From VXRD01 sp965242535 (GTDB taxonomy: Bacteria; Latescibacterota; UBA2968): a DNA stretch of 64,000 nucleotides. The stretch is from contig OZ251458.1 in assembly GCA_965242535.1 (NCBI GenBank), positions 434,001 to 498,000 of the forward strand, given 5' to 3'. Position 1 is the first letter of the stretch. Each line of letters starts with the position of its first letter. Below, piece after piece: positions 52,573-59,568 of the stretch. Made by a program: the position numbers and the translations under genes. The notes below the pieces were generated by a model. The model saw only the letters and a program-made list of their open reading frames with translations. It was not told the origin of the DNA and searched no databases.

Positions 52573-53433
52573 TCACGCATCTCGGCGGTCGAGGCTCCAG
52601 TCCAATTTGCGCTGCAACAAATCGTAAAACGTCAACCCCTGCATGTTGATGAAGCGCACCGGCTCGGCGGCGCGCTGCACCGTGACGGACTCGCCGACCC
52701 CGAGGGAACACACCGTGCGCCCGTCTGTGGATAGCATGATTTCATCGGATTGCTCGGCCAACACCCGAATGGTCACGGATTGATCCCCGGGCATCACCAT
52801 CGGGCGCAGGGACAGGGAATGCGGGCAGATCGGCGTGGCGACGAGCACGGACAAATTGGGATGGACAATCGGGCCGCCAGAGGACAGGGAGTAGCCCGTA
52901 GAGCCGGTGGGCGTTGCCAAAATCAACCCATTGCCGTAAAACGAACTCACGGGCGCGTCCCCGACGCGCATCACCACTTGCACCAACCGCGCCGTGACGC
53001 TGCGTTCGATGACGACTTCGTTGAGGGCGAAAGCCTTGTGCGTGCGCGTTTGCGCGTGCAGGGCAATTCGCTCTTCTATCGCGTAATCGCCGTTCAACAA
53101 CCCATCCAACCCGTCGTTCAATTCCCGGGGTTCGACGCCGGACAAAAACCCCAAGCGCCCCAAATTCACCCCCAAAATCGGCGTGCTGTGCGGATGCACC
53201 TCGGCGGCGGCGCGCAACAACGTGCCATCGCCCCCCATCGCCACGATCAGATCCGCGCGGTCGGGCAACTGATCGACCGGGCAAAACCACCGCGCATCGG
53301 ATTTGCAGATCGGGCGCAAATTGTCGGCGATCCGCGCGTCGATGCCCCGCGCTCGGATGCGCGTTGCGAGTTGATCGACCGCAGCGCCCATGCCCGGCTG
53401 GGTCGGGTTGGAAATCAGACCGATGGACTTCAT
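52573..53433 (-). CDS. nadK: NAD kinase
   Basis: The enzyme has 286 residues and phosphorylates NAD to NADP. The diagnostic motifs are present: VAMGGDGTLLRAAAEV (GGDG), VNLGRLGFLSG, ALNEVVIERS (NE motif) and TPTGSTGYSLSSGGPIVHP. The ATG overlaps the xseB stop (ATGA), so it is coupled to xseB, and recN follows. Confidence 0.95.
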   Translation of the reverse strand: MKSIGLISNPTQPGMGAAVDQLATRIRARGIDARIADNLRPICKSDARWFCPVDQLPDRADLIVAMGGDGTLLRAAAEVHPHSTPILGVNLGRLGFLSGVEPRELNDGLDGLLNGDYAIEERIALHAQTRTHKAFALNEVVIERSVTARLVQVVMRVGDAPVSSFYGNGLILATPTGSTGYSLSSGGPIVHPNLSVLVATPICPHSLSLRPMVMPGDQSVTIRVLAEQSDEIMLSTDGRTVCSLGVGESVTVQRAAEPVRFINMQGLTFYDLLQRKLDWSLDRRDA

Positions 53434-53693
53434 TCGTCTCCAGACGCTTCGTCGTCAACGTCGAGCGACCTCAGCTCAAATTCCCCATCGCTGTCGCGCG
53501 ACAACACGTCGACCCGTTGCCGGGCGTTTTCGAGCAAATCGCGGCAGCGATTGGATGCGGTCAGCCCTTCCTCAAACACTTGCAGGGCTTCGGACAAGGG
53601 CAATGTGCCTTCTTCCAACCGCTCGACAGCGGCTTCCAACTGCTTCAATGCCGCTTCAAATGTGGGGTTTTCCGGTTTCTCTACGCTTTTCAT
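53430..53693 (-). CDS. xseB: Exodeoxyribonuclease VII small subunit
   Basis: The protein has 87 residues. The family core is clear: FEAALKQLEAAVERLEEGTL, then PLSEALQVFEEGLTASNRC. Several copies bind each XseA subunit and are needed for exonuclease VII, which degrades single-stranded DNA. The C-terminal tail is acidic. In this genome a MITE (53737-54134) separates it from xseA, so it may now have its own promoter. It overlaps nadK by four bases. Confidence 0.93.
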   Translation of the reverse strand: MKSVEKPENPTFEAALKQLEAAVERLEEGTLPLSEALQVFEEGLTASNRCRDLLENARQRVDVLSRDSDGEFELRSLDVDDEASGDE

Positions 53694-53736
53694 GGTTCTT
53701 AGCCTCCGTATCTGGTGTTATTGATTAACTGACATT

Positions 53737-54134
53737 ACACATAAATCAGCACCGACATTGCTCGCTTTTCTAAAGCGTTTGGTCCTAAAGCATCGTTTGT
53801 TGCCTTCGATGCGTTGGCTACGCCTGTGCCTACGGCGTGCGGCGACCTACTTTTTTTCAACAGCAACAAAAAGTAGGCGAGCGGGGTACAACTGCCCGAG
53901 CAGTTCAAAAATGCCGCTCTCATGCGCCGAGGGGCTAGCACAGCGCGAGCGGGGTACAACTGCCCCAGCAGTTCAATCGCTTTTGTAATCGCACGACATG
54001 AGTCAGCCTGCAAAGTGGATTGCAAAATGGATGTTGGTTGCGAGACGGACTTACGCGCTGTGCCTGATGGCTTTCGTTGATGGACTTTTGGGATGGCACG
54101 GTTGGCGATGGCTTCTCTGAAGGACGGTGGAACT
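53737..54134. mobile_element. MITE copy E between xseA and xseB
   Basis: The copy keeps the conserved interior (GCTACGCCTGTGCCTACGGC, the CCTACTTTTTTT hairpin and CGAGACGGACTTACGCGCTG) and two GAGCGGGGTACAACTG boxes, but neither terminal repeat. It breaks the expected xseA-xseB contiguity and is preceded on the xseA side by a simple repeat. Confidence 0.8.
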
Positions 54135-54152
54135 GCAAAGCAACCCCGCTCG

Positions 54153-54254
54153 TGGCTTTTGTGTCTTTTGTGCCTTCTGTGTCTTTTGTGCCTTCTGTGT
54201 CTTTTGTGCCTTTTGTGGCTTCTGTGGCTTCTGTGGCTTCTGTGGCTTCTGTGG
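54153..54254. repeat. Minisatellite of TGTGGCTTC/TGTGTCTTT type
   Basis: About eleven imperfect 9- or 18-base units alternate TTTTGTGTC, TTTTGTGCC and TTCTGTGGC. The run touches the xseA stop codon at 54255, so slippage could extend or shorten the sequence right after the gene. Fragments of the same unit lie near 43020 and 62400-62545. Confidence 0.85.
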
Positions 54255-55457
54255 CTAAACTTCCCCCTCGCGTCTCACGTCCTCCACCCGACAGATCGCC
54301 TCGCCTTTTGCGAATTTGATGGACAGGCGTTCGCGGGGGGTTAGGACGCTGGCATCGGACACGACCGAGCTGTCTGCGCGCTGGACGAGGCCAAAGCCGC
54401 GCGCGAGCACGGACAGGGGGCTGAGCGATCCGAGTTTGCCCGTGAGCCTGCGGTAATCCGCCCATCGGTTTTCCAACGACCGGCGCAAAAGCGCGTAGAG
54501 CGCGCCGTGCAAATCGTCGATGTGCTGCGCGTGTTGGTCTATCAAATCGGACACGCGCCGCATGCCGTAGCTTTCTTCGTAGGATTCGAGCAGATCCGCG
54601 TTTTCGTCGAGCAACCGTTGCATGGCATCGCGGCCGCGCAGGGTGAGCCGCCCGACTCGTTCGCGCACCGCTACGACATCGCGCACCGCAATTTCCGCGG
54701 CAGCCGAAGGCGTTGGCGCGCGCACGTCCGCCGCGAGGTCCGCAAGCGATGTGTCGATCTCGTGCCCGACCGCTGAAATGATGGGTATTTCGGAATGTGC
54801 GATGGCCCGCACCACGCGCTCGTCATTAAACGCGGCCAAATCTTCAGCGGACCCGCCACCGCGCCCGACGATTAAGACATCGACCTCGCCAAACGCATTG
54901 AGATCGGCAATGCCCTGTGCAATTTCCTCTGGCGCGCCCTCCCCTTGCACGCGCGCGGGCCGCAACGCGACTCGAACGCCGGCAAAGCGTCGGTTCAACA
55001 CGTCCAAAATATCCCGAAAGGCCGCGCCGGTTTGCGACGTGACGACCCCAATGCCGCGGGGATATTCGGGCAGGGGACGTTTGCGGCCCTCGTCAAACAG
55101 GCCCTCGCCTGCCAATTTCTGCTTCAAGGCCTCAAAGGCGAGTTGCTGTTGCCCCGCGCCTGCGGGAAAGAGTTGGAACACGTTGAACTGGTATTCGCCA
55201 CGCCGTTCGTACACGGTCAACTCGCCCTGCGCCAACACGGACATGCCAAATTCCGGCTGAAATCCGGCGATGGGACGCGACCGCCACATCACGCAGCGCA
55301 ACTGGCTGTCGCTGTCCGAGAGCGTGAAATAGCGATGCCCAGACCCCGGTTGCGAAAACGAGGTCAACTCGCCGCGGACCCACATGGGTGGGAATTGCAT
55401 CTCGAGGGTTTGCTTGACGGCTTGCGTGACTTCCGATACCGAAAGCGGGCGTTCCAC
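54255..55457 (-). CDS. xseA: Exodeoxyribonuclease VII large subunit
   Basis: The protein has 400 residues, slightly shorter than E. coli XseA (about 450). The OB-fold N-terminus is clear (SVSEVTQAVKQTLEMQFPPM, then WVRGELTSF and GHRYFTLSDSDSQLRCVMW). The catalytic domain has GVVTSQTGAAFRDIL, DVLIVGRGGGSAEDLAAFND and IPIISAVGHEIDTSLAD. The GTG start follows the ymdB-type stop by one base. The C-terminus ends next to a minisatellite, and the end (RVEDVRREGEV) may have been worn there. Confidence 0.93.
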   Translation of the reverse strand: MERPLSVSEVTQAVKQTLEMQFPPMWVRGELTSFSQPGSGHRYFTLSDSDSQLRCVMWRSRPIAGFQPEFGMSVLAQGELTVYERRGEYQFNVFQLFPAGAGQQQLAFEALKQKLAGEGLFDEGRKRPLPEYPRGIGVVTSQTGAAFRDILDVLNRRFAGVRVALRPARVQGEGAPEEIAQGIADLNAFGEVDVLIVGRGGGSAEDLAAFNDERVVRAIAHSEIPIISAVGHEIDTSLADLAADVRAPTPSAAAEIAVRDVVAVRERVGRLTLRGRDAMQRLLDENADLLESYEESYGMRRVSDLIDQHAQHIDDLHGALYALLRRSLENRWADYRRLTGKLGSLSPLSVLARGFGLVQRADSSVVSDASVLTPRERLSIKFAKGEAICRVEDVRREGEV

Positions 55458-55458
55458 C

Positions 55459-56250
55459 TTATTCCTCCTCCATATCGAGGCGCAACCGCTCGATGTGTTG
55501 CGCGCGGCCCGTGCGTTCGTCTATGTCGAGCAACACCCCGCAGAATTTGATATCGCCTGTGGCTGGCGTGAAGCGCACGGGCATCTGGTTCATGAATCGG
55601 AAAATCGCTGGGCCCTTTTTAGAGCCGATCACGGAATCGTGCGGCCCGGTCATGCCCACGTCTGTGATGTACGCGGTTCCATGGGGCAAAATCTCCTCAT
55701 CGGCGGTTTGAACGTGGGTATGCGTGCCCAAGACTGCGCTGACTTTGCCATCGATGAAGTGCCCAAACGCGATTTTTTCCGAGGTCGCCTCGGCGTGGAA
55801 ATCCACGAGAACGATCGGGGTTTTGGCGCGCAATTTTGCCGCGGCGGATGCCCCGGTTCGGAAGGGACATCCCAAACTCGCTTTCATGTAGGTTCGCCCC
55901 ATCAAGCTGACCACCCCGACAGGAGCCCCATTGCGCGTTTGAAAGACCGCGGCGCCTGTGCCCTTGACCGCGTTGGGAAAATTGGCCGCGCGCAAAATTC
56001 GGTCGCCCTTTTGGATGTAGTCCACCGAATCTTTTTGATCCCAAACGTGGTCGCCCATCGTGATCGCGTCTGCCCCGTAATTGTGGAATTTTTGTCCGAT
56101 TTTTTCCGTAATCCCAAACCCACCGGCGGCGTTTTCGCCATTGACGATGCAAAAATCGACGGCGCGTTGCTCGATCAGTCGCGGTATCCAATACGCGGCG
56201 GCCCGTCGCCCGGGCTTGCCGTACACATCGCCTACAAACAAAATTTTCAC
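55459..56250 (-). CDS. YmdB-type metallophosphoesterase (TIGR00282 family)
   Basis: The protein has 263 residues. Metal-binding motifs are visible: FVGDVYGKPGRR, VNGENAAGGFGI, MGDHVWDQKD, LVDFHAEATSEK and LGTHTHVQTADE. B. subtilis YmdB hydrolyses cyclic nucleotides and affects motility and biofilm genes; whether this protein does the same is unknown. GTG is the start. It heads the run that continues into xseA. Confidence 0.9.
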   Translation of the reverse strand: MKILFVGDVYGKPGRRAAAYWIPRLIEQRAVDFCIVNGENAAGGFGITEKIGQKFHNYGADAITMGDHVWDQKDSVDYIQKGDRILRAANFPNAVKGTGAAVFQTRNGAPVGVVSLMGRTYMKASLGCPFRTGASAAAKLRAKTPIVLVDFHAEATSEKIAFGHFIDGKVSAVLGTHTHVQTADEEILPHGTAYITDVGMTGPHDSVIGSKKGPAIFRFMNQMPVRFTPATGDIKFCGVLLDIDERTGRAQHIERLRLDMEEE

Positions 56251-56335
56251 GCGCGCTCCACTCGGTTGATCCTACAAATGTGTGCGACAAAGCGATAGTG
56301 AATATACACAAACTTTTGTCGTCTGCAAAATTCAG

Positions 56336-56610
56336 TACTCTGTAAATTAAATAATTATGAATTTCAATCTTTTTCAAGAGCGTGCCGGATGGGATGCCGT
56401 ACGTCAATTAAGCCATCGCCCAACATGCCATCCCACAACCCCATCAACGAAAGCCATCGGGCACAGCGCGCAAGTCCGTTTCGCAACCAACATCCATTTT
56501 GCAACCCACCTCGCAGGCCAACGCATGTCGTTCTCTTACAAAAGTGCTTTGCGCTGTGCTAGCCCCTCGGCGCATGAGAGCGGCATTTTTTGCCTACTTT
56601 TTGTCAACAG
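56336..56610. mobile_element. MITE copy F, inverted, cut by IS4 remnant
   Basis: The left end is TACTCTGTAAATTAAATAAT, followed by a segment (ATTTCAATCTTTTTCAAG) that is the same as the inner side of the IS630 right end. The copy runs in the opposite direction to the others and ends at TCAACAG in the hairpin loop, where an IS4 remnant begins. The other half of the MITE is gone. Confidence 0.85.
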
Positions 56611-56857
56611 CCATACTACACAAAAAAATAAAGACCTGTGCAAAATCCGAAAAAGAGTGAGATTTAAGTTGTCCGAAAAAACCCTCACCTCTTCTCGGAA
56701 AGCACAGGTCTATGTCGGATCAAGTTATGCAACGGTACCCCATCCTGCAAGCGCATTTTCCTTGGCACAAAGCCCGGGTGACCTTCCTCTCGGCCTTTCT
56801 CTTGGCTTTGATGAAAGTGACGACCGTCAATTTGACGAAACTGGCCAATGCGCTCAA
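56611..56857. mobile_element. Truncated IS4-type element
   Basis: It begins with CCATACTACACAAAAAAATA and then matches the first 250 bases of the complete element at 19033-20230 (reverse strand) closely. It is cut at 56857 by the IS630 element. It sits at the same TCAACAG target inside the MITE as the complete copy. Confidence 0.9.
56712..56857 (+). pseudogene. 5' fragment of IS4 transposase
   Basis: The fragment has 48 codons starting MSDQVMQRYPILQAHFPWHK and ending KLANALN, matching the intact transposase at 19051-20127 with one difference (Arg for Leu at residue 8). The reading frame is broken by the IS630 insertion, and no further part of the gene follows on the other side. Confidence 0.85.
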
Positions 56858-56859
56858 TA

Positions 56860-58051
56860 CTCTGTAAATTAAGTTATTTTAAGTTTTGATTGTGTGGAGA
56901 AACGCGTTGATAATGGGCATTCATCTTGTCTCTGGCCTTGGGTAAGGTGAACTGCCAGTTCAAGAGGATGCGTTTGGCCGCCCGGTCTTGAAAAAAGGCC
57001 AAGACTTCCCGGCGCAGGTGCGCCTTCGTCGCGATGCGCCTGTTCAAACACCCTCGCGCCAAGGCCGAAAATTCGATCTCGATCCTATTGAGCCAACTCG
57101 CTGATTTCGGCGTAGAGCAGAACTCAAACTTCTGTGCCAGGGCCAACGCCTCATCGGCCGGTAAGAACCGATAGAAGGCCGCGGGGGTATGGGTATTGAG
57201 CTTGTCTTGCACCAAGCGGATTTTCTCGGCTTGGGGCCCCCAGGCTTGGTCAGGGCTTGACAAAAGTGGGGGTATTCTTTCACCGTGCGTCTTGGATAAA
57301 CTTCGGCCAAGCGTTTGCCGGTTAGCGGTTCAATGGCCGCCAACAAAGCCCATGAACCGTGTTTGGTATAAGCATCGTGTTCTTTGGCCACTCGGCCTTT
57401 GATAAGTGGAATGGGGGCGAGGACTTGTCCGATGAGAAAACAGGGGCGTTCATCAAAACAGATGACCGGAAATTTGGGATCCTGCGGTTGTTCATACAAC
57501 TAGAGCAAGGCTTCCATGCGTGCGAGAACGGCCGCATCCACTTGGCTGATACACCATGTGCGATTCAAGTGGGGCTTCACGTCGTTTTTTTTTAAATCGT
57601 CTGGACATGTGTGTGGGAAAGCCGGTCACAAGAACCCAATTCAACGCAACGATCTGCCAAGAGCCGCAAGGTCCACTTGCCATAGCCTTGTGGAGGCACA
57701 GAACAGGCCAAGGCGGTGATTTGGGCGCGTTGCTTGCCCGTAATCGCCACCGGGCGTCCGGAGCGCGGGGCATCTTTGAGGCCATCCAAGCCGAGGGCGT
57801 GGTATTTCTTGGCCCAAGTACAAAGGGTCTGATGAGTCATGCCGAGGGTGTGAGCCACTTGGGTGTAGGTTTTGCCTCGGTCCAGTTCGAGCAAGCCCAA
57901 GGCGCGTTTGTACCGGCGGGCTTTTTGATCGCCTTGGGTGGTCAACGCGGTCAACGTGTCCCGGTCTTCGGGGGTGAGTTGGACGTGTTGTTTGGGCCTG
58001 AGAGCACCTCCTTGAAAAAGATTGAAATTTCAAATTATTTAATTTACAGAG
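56860..58051. mobile_element. IS630-type insertion sequence, decayed
   Basis: The element is 1192 bases. Its ends are inverted repeats (CTCTGTAAATTAAGTTATTT and, at the other end, CTCTGTAAATTAAATAATTT). It is flanked by TA on both sides (56858-56859 and 58052-58053), the target duplication expected for IS630/Tc1. It is inserted in the IS4 remnant. The same terminal repeat is found on the MITE family, making this element or a relative its likely source of transposase. Confidence 0.9.
56874..58002 (-). pseudogene. IS630 family transposase, frameshifted
   Basis: The parts of an IS630 transposase are all present. They are a helix-turn-helix region (YTQVAHTLGMTHQTLCTWAK at about 57830), a first catalytic block (VICFDERPCF), a second (KIRLVQDKLNTHTP) and the Glu block (SASWLNRIEIEFSALA). 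They are spread over different frames. An A-run near 57590 changes frame, a TAG lies at 57500-57502, and a G-run near 57245 changes frame again. The N-terminal start is also lost. This copy cannot make a full enzyme without several recoding events. Confidence 0.88.
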
Positions 58052-58079
58052 TAGTAAATGGCACTCGGATATGGAAATT

Positions 58080-58225
58080 CTAAGAAGCCATCTAAAAATT
58101 ATCGGGACCTGCAAAAAAAAAATAAAGGCATCTTATTTTTGCGATATGTATGGTTTTGGCCTGCGAAAAGCGAATGTTTTTGCGACTCTCTCAATGGCGG
58201 TCCGAGTTTTTAGATGGCTTCTAAG
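58080..58225. mobile_element. Second MITE family, copy 2 (inverted)
   Basis: The ends are CTAAGAAGCCATCTAAAAAT and its complement (GTTTTTAGATGGCTTCTAAG at 58206-58225), with the interior matching 11157-11327 in reverse. At 146 bases it is shorter than copy 1 because it lacks the CCCCCCTTCC hairpin. It lies next to the IS630 right end. Confidence 0.75.
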
Positions 58226-58232
58226 CGTGTCC

Positions 58233-58343
58233 TCAAATGACGGATTCACTCATCAGCCTACTTTCGGGTAGGCTTTTTTTTTCGCAATCAGGTCTTCCAT
58301 CTGATCCACCAACGTCTGTAAAGTTTTCACCCTGATTTTTCAT
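58233..58343 (-). pseudogene. Start of a second DUF3644-like or replaced gene
   Basis: The ATG at 58343 and the first eight codons (MKNQGENF) are identical to the DUF3644 gene at 58484-59455, and the stop of the hsdMS remnant overlaps it (ATGA) in the same way. After that the sequence differs and the frame stops after 36 codons. In another frame the same DNA reads KTLQTLVDQMEDLIAKKKAY then PKVG and stop, which looks like a real protein C-terminus. I take it as a recombination scar. Confidence 0.5.
58255..58282 (+). terminator. Rho-independent terminator (plus strand)
   Basis: The stem AGCCTAC (58255-58261) with GTAGGCT (58268-58274) runs into nine T. No plus-strand gene precedes it closely, so it may be left over from a lost gene or serve to block transcription entering from the mobile elements. 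Confidence 0.6.
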
Positions 58344-58456
58344 AATCTATCCCCTTTTGCCTCATCCTCCCCCCACACCCTTCCCACCGCATCGCGTATC
58401 TTCTCCTCGAATCGCTCGATCAATTCCCGGTTGCCATCCACCAACGCTTGTTCCGC
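58320..58456. repeat. 137-base direct repeat flanking DUF3644 gene, copy 1
   Basis: These bases match 59432-59568 with one mismatch (offset 1112). They cover the 3' end of hsdMS and the first codons of the next gene. Outside the repeat the hsdMS-like side continues at a lower identity (VAEVEAEQ here, VAEIKAEQ in the intact gene), so the two copies come from different alleles. Confidence 0.92.
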
Positions 58457-58483
58457 CTCAACCTCGGCGACTTTTCCAACTGT
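58340..58483 (-). pseudogene. 3' fragment of a second hsdMS allele
   Basis: Translated on the minus strand it reads VAEVEAEQALVDGNRELIER, then FEEKIRDAVGRVWGED, then the same last residues and stop as the intact methylase-specificity gene at 59452-61923. Two substitutions before the repeat show it is not a copy of the adjacent allele. Only about the last 48 codons remain. Confidence 0.8.
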
Positions 58484-59455
58484 TCATTTTTCAGCCTTTG
58501 TCTTTTCTCTTGCTTTGAGAAAGAACTGCTCATCTCGGCGATATTGCTCAATAAGCCAATCCACAAATGCCTGACTATATTGACTGGGAGAGCCTGGGAC
58601 TTTCCCTTGATAGAAATACTCAGGCTTGGACTTTATCTTATATACCTTGTTGACGCACTGGATGTCGTATTGGTTTATCGGCAACTGCTCCGCTTGCAAA
58701 AGCTCAATCACTTCTTTCTGACGCAAGGGGTGTGATACGCTGGGGTCTTTGGGAACCATTACGACCTGAGTAGGTTCGCTATCACCTGATCCCGACGAAA
58801 GGATTATATCCGCATCATCGGGTTTTTTCGTAAGTACCAGTTTGTACTCAATTCCGATTGAAAATTGATTAGAGTGTTGAAGTTGGTCAAAATCTCGTTT
58901 GAGCTCTGCACAATATTTGGCAAGAAATGTGGTTGCATCTTGACCGAGTTGTTTCCGCAGACGCTTGTCGGTCATGTCCCACTGATTGGGGCCTATATCA
59001 TACACAATACTCATCATTCCGACAGGGGCCCTATCCGATAGCGATACGTTGAACCACTCCTTCAGGCGACTATGGTAATTGATCACGCCCGCTTGAAAGA
59101 GACTTATCACCTCGCGGGGAATCCGGCTGATTACAAGATGAACCGATTCATCGCGCAGTTCAACGATACGCTCTATGTTTCGCCGAATTGGGTCTTTCTC
59201 ATTCATAACTCGCTTCAAACACTCCCTTAACGAAAGCGTCCGCCCTTCTCTTCCGCTCTTATCAATCTTGCCTTTGTCATCCAAAATTTTTGCCTTCAAC
59301 AGCAATTCCCAAGCGTTACAAATCAGATAGCAGAAAGTTTCGAGACGATATTGTATCGCAATCCGGTTGATGGTTTCTAGCGCGAGGATGTACGCCTCGA
59401 GGCTCTTATCAACCAAACGCTTTTTGAGATCAAAGTTTTCACCCTGATTTTTCAT
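58484..59455 (-). CDS. DUF3644 protein, HEPN-like
   Basis: The protein has 323 residues. The N-terminal 110 residues fit DUF3644 (SLEAYILALETINRIAIQYR, then FCYLICNAWELLLKAKI) and end in ELRDESVH, which fits the R-x4-H pattern of HEPN RNases (Arg101, His106). The remaining part has a central region of unknown fold and a C-terminal domain (LPINQYDIQCVNKVYKIKSK) that looks like a DNA- or partner-binding module. The ATG overlaps the stop of hsdMS (ATGA), so it is coupled to it. No HsdR is present. DUF3644 genes are known near restriction loci; an effector role is inferred. Confidence 0.8.
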   Translation of the reverse strand: MKNQGENFDLKKRLVDKSLEAYILALETINRIAIQYRLETFCYLICNAWELLLKAKILDDKGKIDKSGREGRTLSLRECLKRVMNEKDPIRRNIERIVELRDESVHLVISRIPREVISLFQAGVINYHSRLKEWFNVSLSDRAPVGMMSIVYDIGPNQWDMTDKRLRKQLGQDATTFLAKYCAELKRDFDQLQHSNQFSIGIEYKLVLTKKPDDADIILSSGSGDSEPTQVVMVPKDPSVSHPLRQKEVIELLQAEQLPINQYDIQCVNKVYKIKSKPEYFYQGKVPGSPSQYSQAFVDWLIEQYRRDEQFFLKAREKTKAEK

Positions 59456-59568
59456 AATCTATCCCCTTTTGCCTCATCCTCCCCCCACACCCTTCCCACC
59501 GCATCGCGTATCTTCTCCTCGAATCGCTCGATCAATTCCCGGTTGCCATCCACCAACGCTTGCTCCGC
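59432..59568. repeat. 137-base direct repeat flanking DUF3644 gene, copy 2
   Basis: This is the partner of 58320-58456. It spans the overlap of hsdMS and the DUF3644 gene. The two copies could recombine and delete the DUF3644 gene, or they record how it was inserted. Confidence 0.92.

Noticed and set aside
57480..57620. Programmed frameshift on the A-run of the IS630 transposase
   Set aside because: In-frame TAA comes before the A-run, a TAG follows at 57500-57502, and a further frame change lies near 57245. The pattern is decay, although relatives may use a frameshift.
58448..58735. Plus-strand 95-codon frame over the hsdMS remnant and DUF3644 end
   Set aside because: It lies wholly opposite the coding DUF3644 gene and hsdMS fragment and has no recognisable domain.
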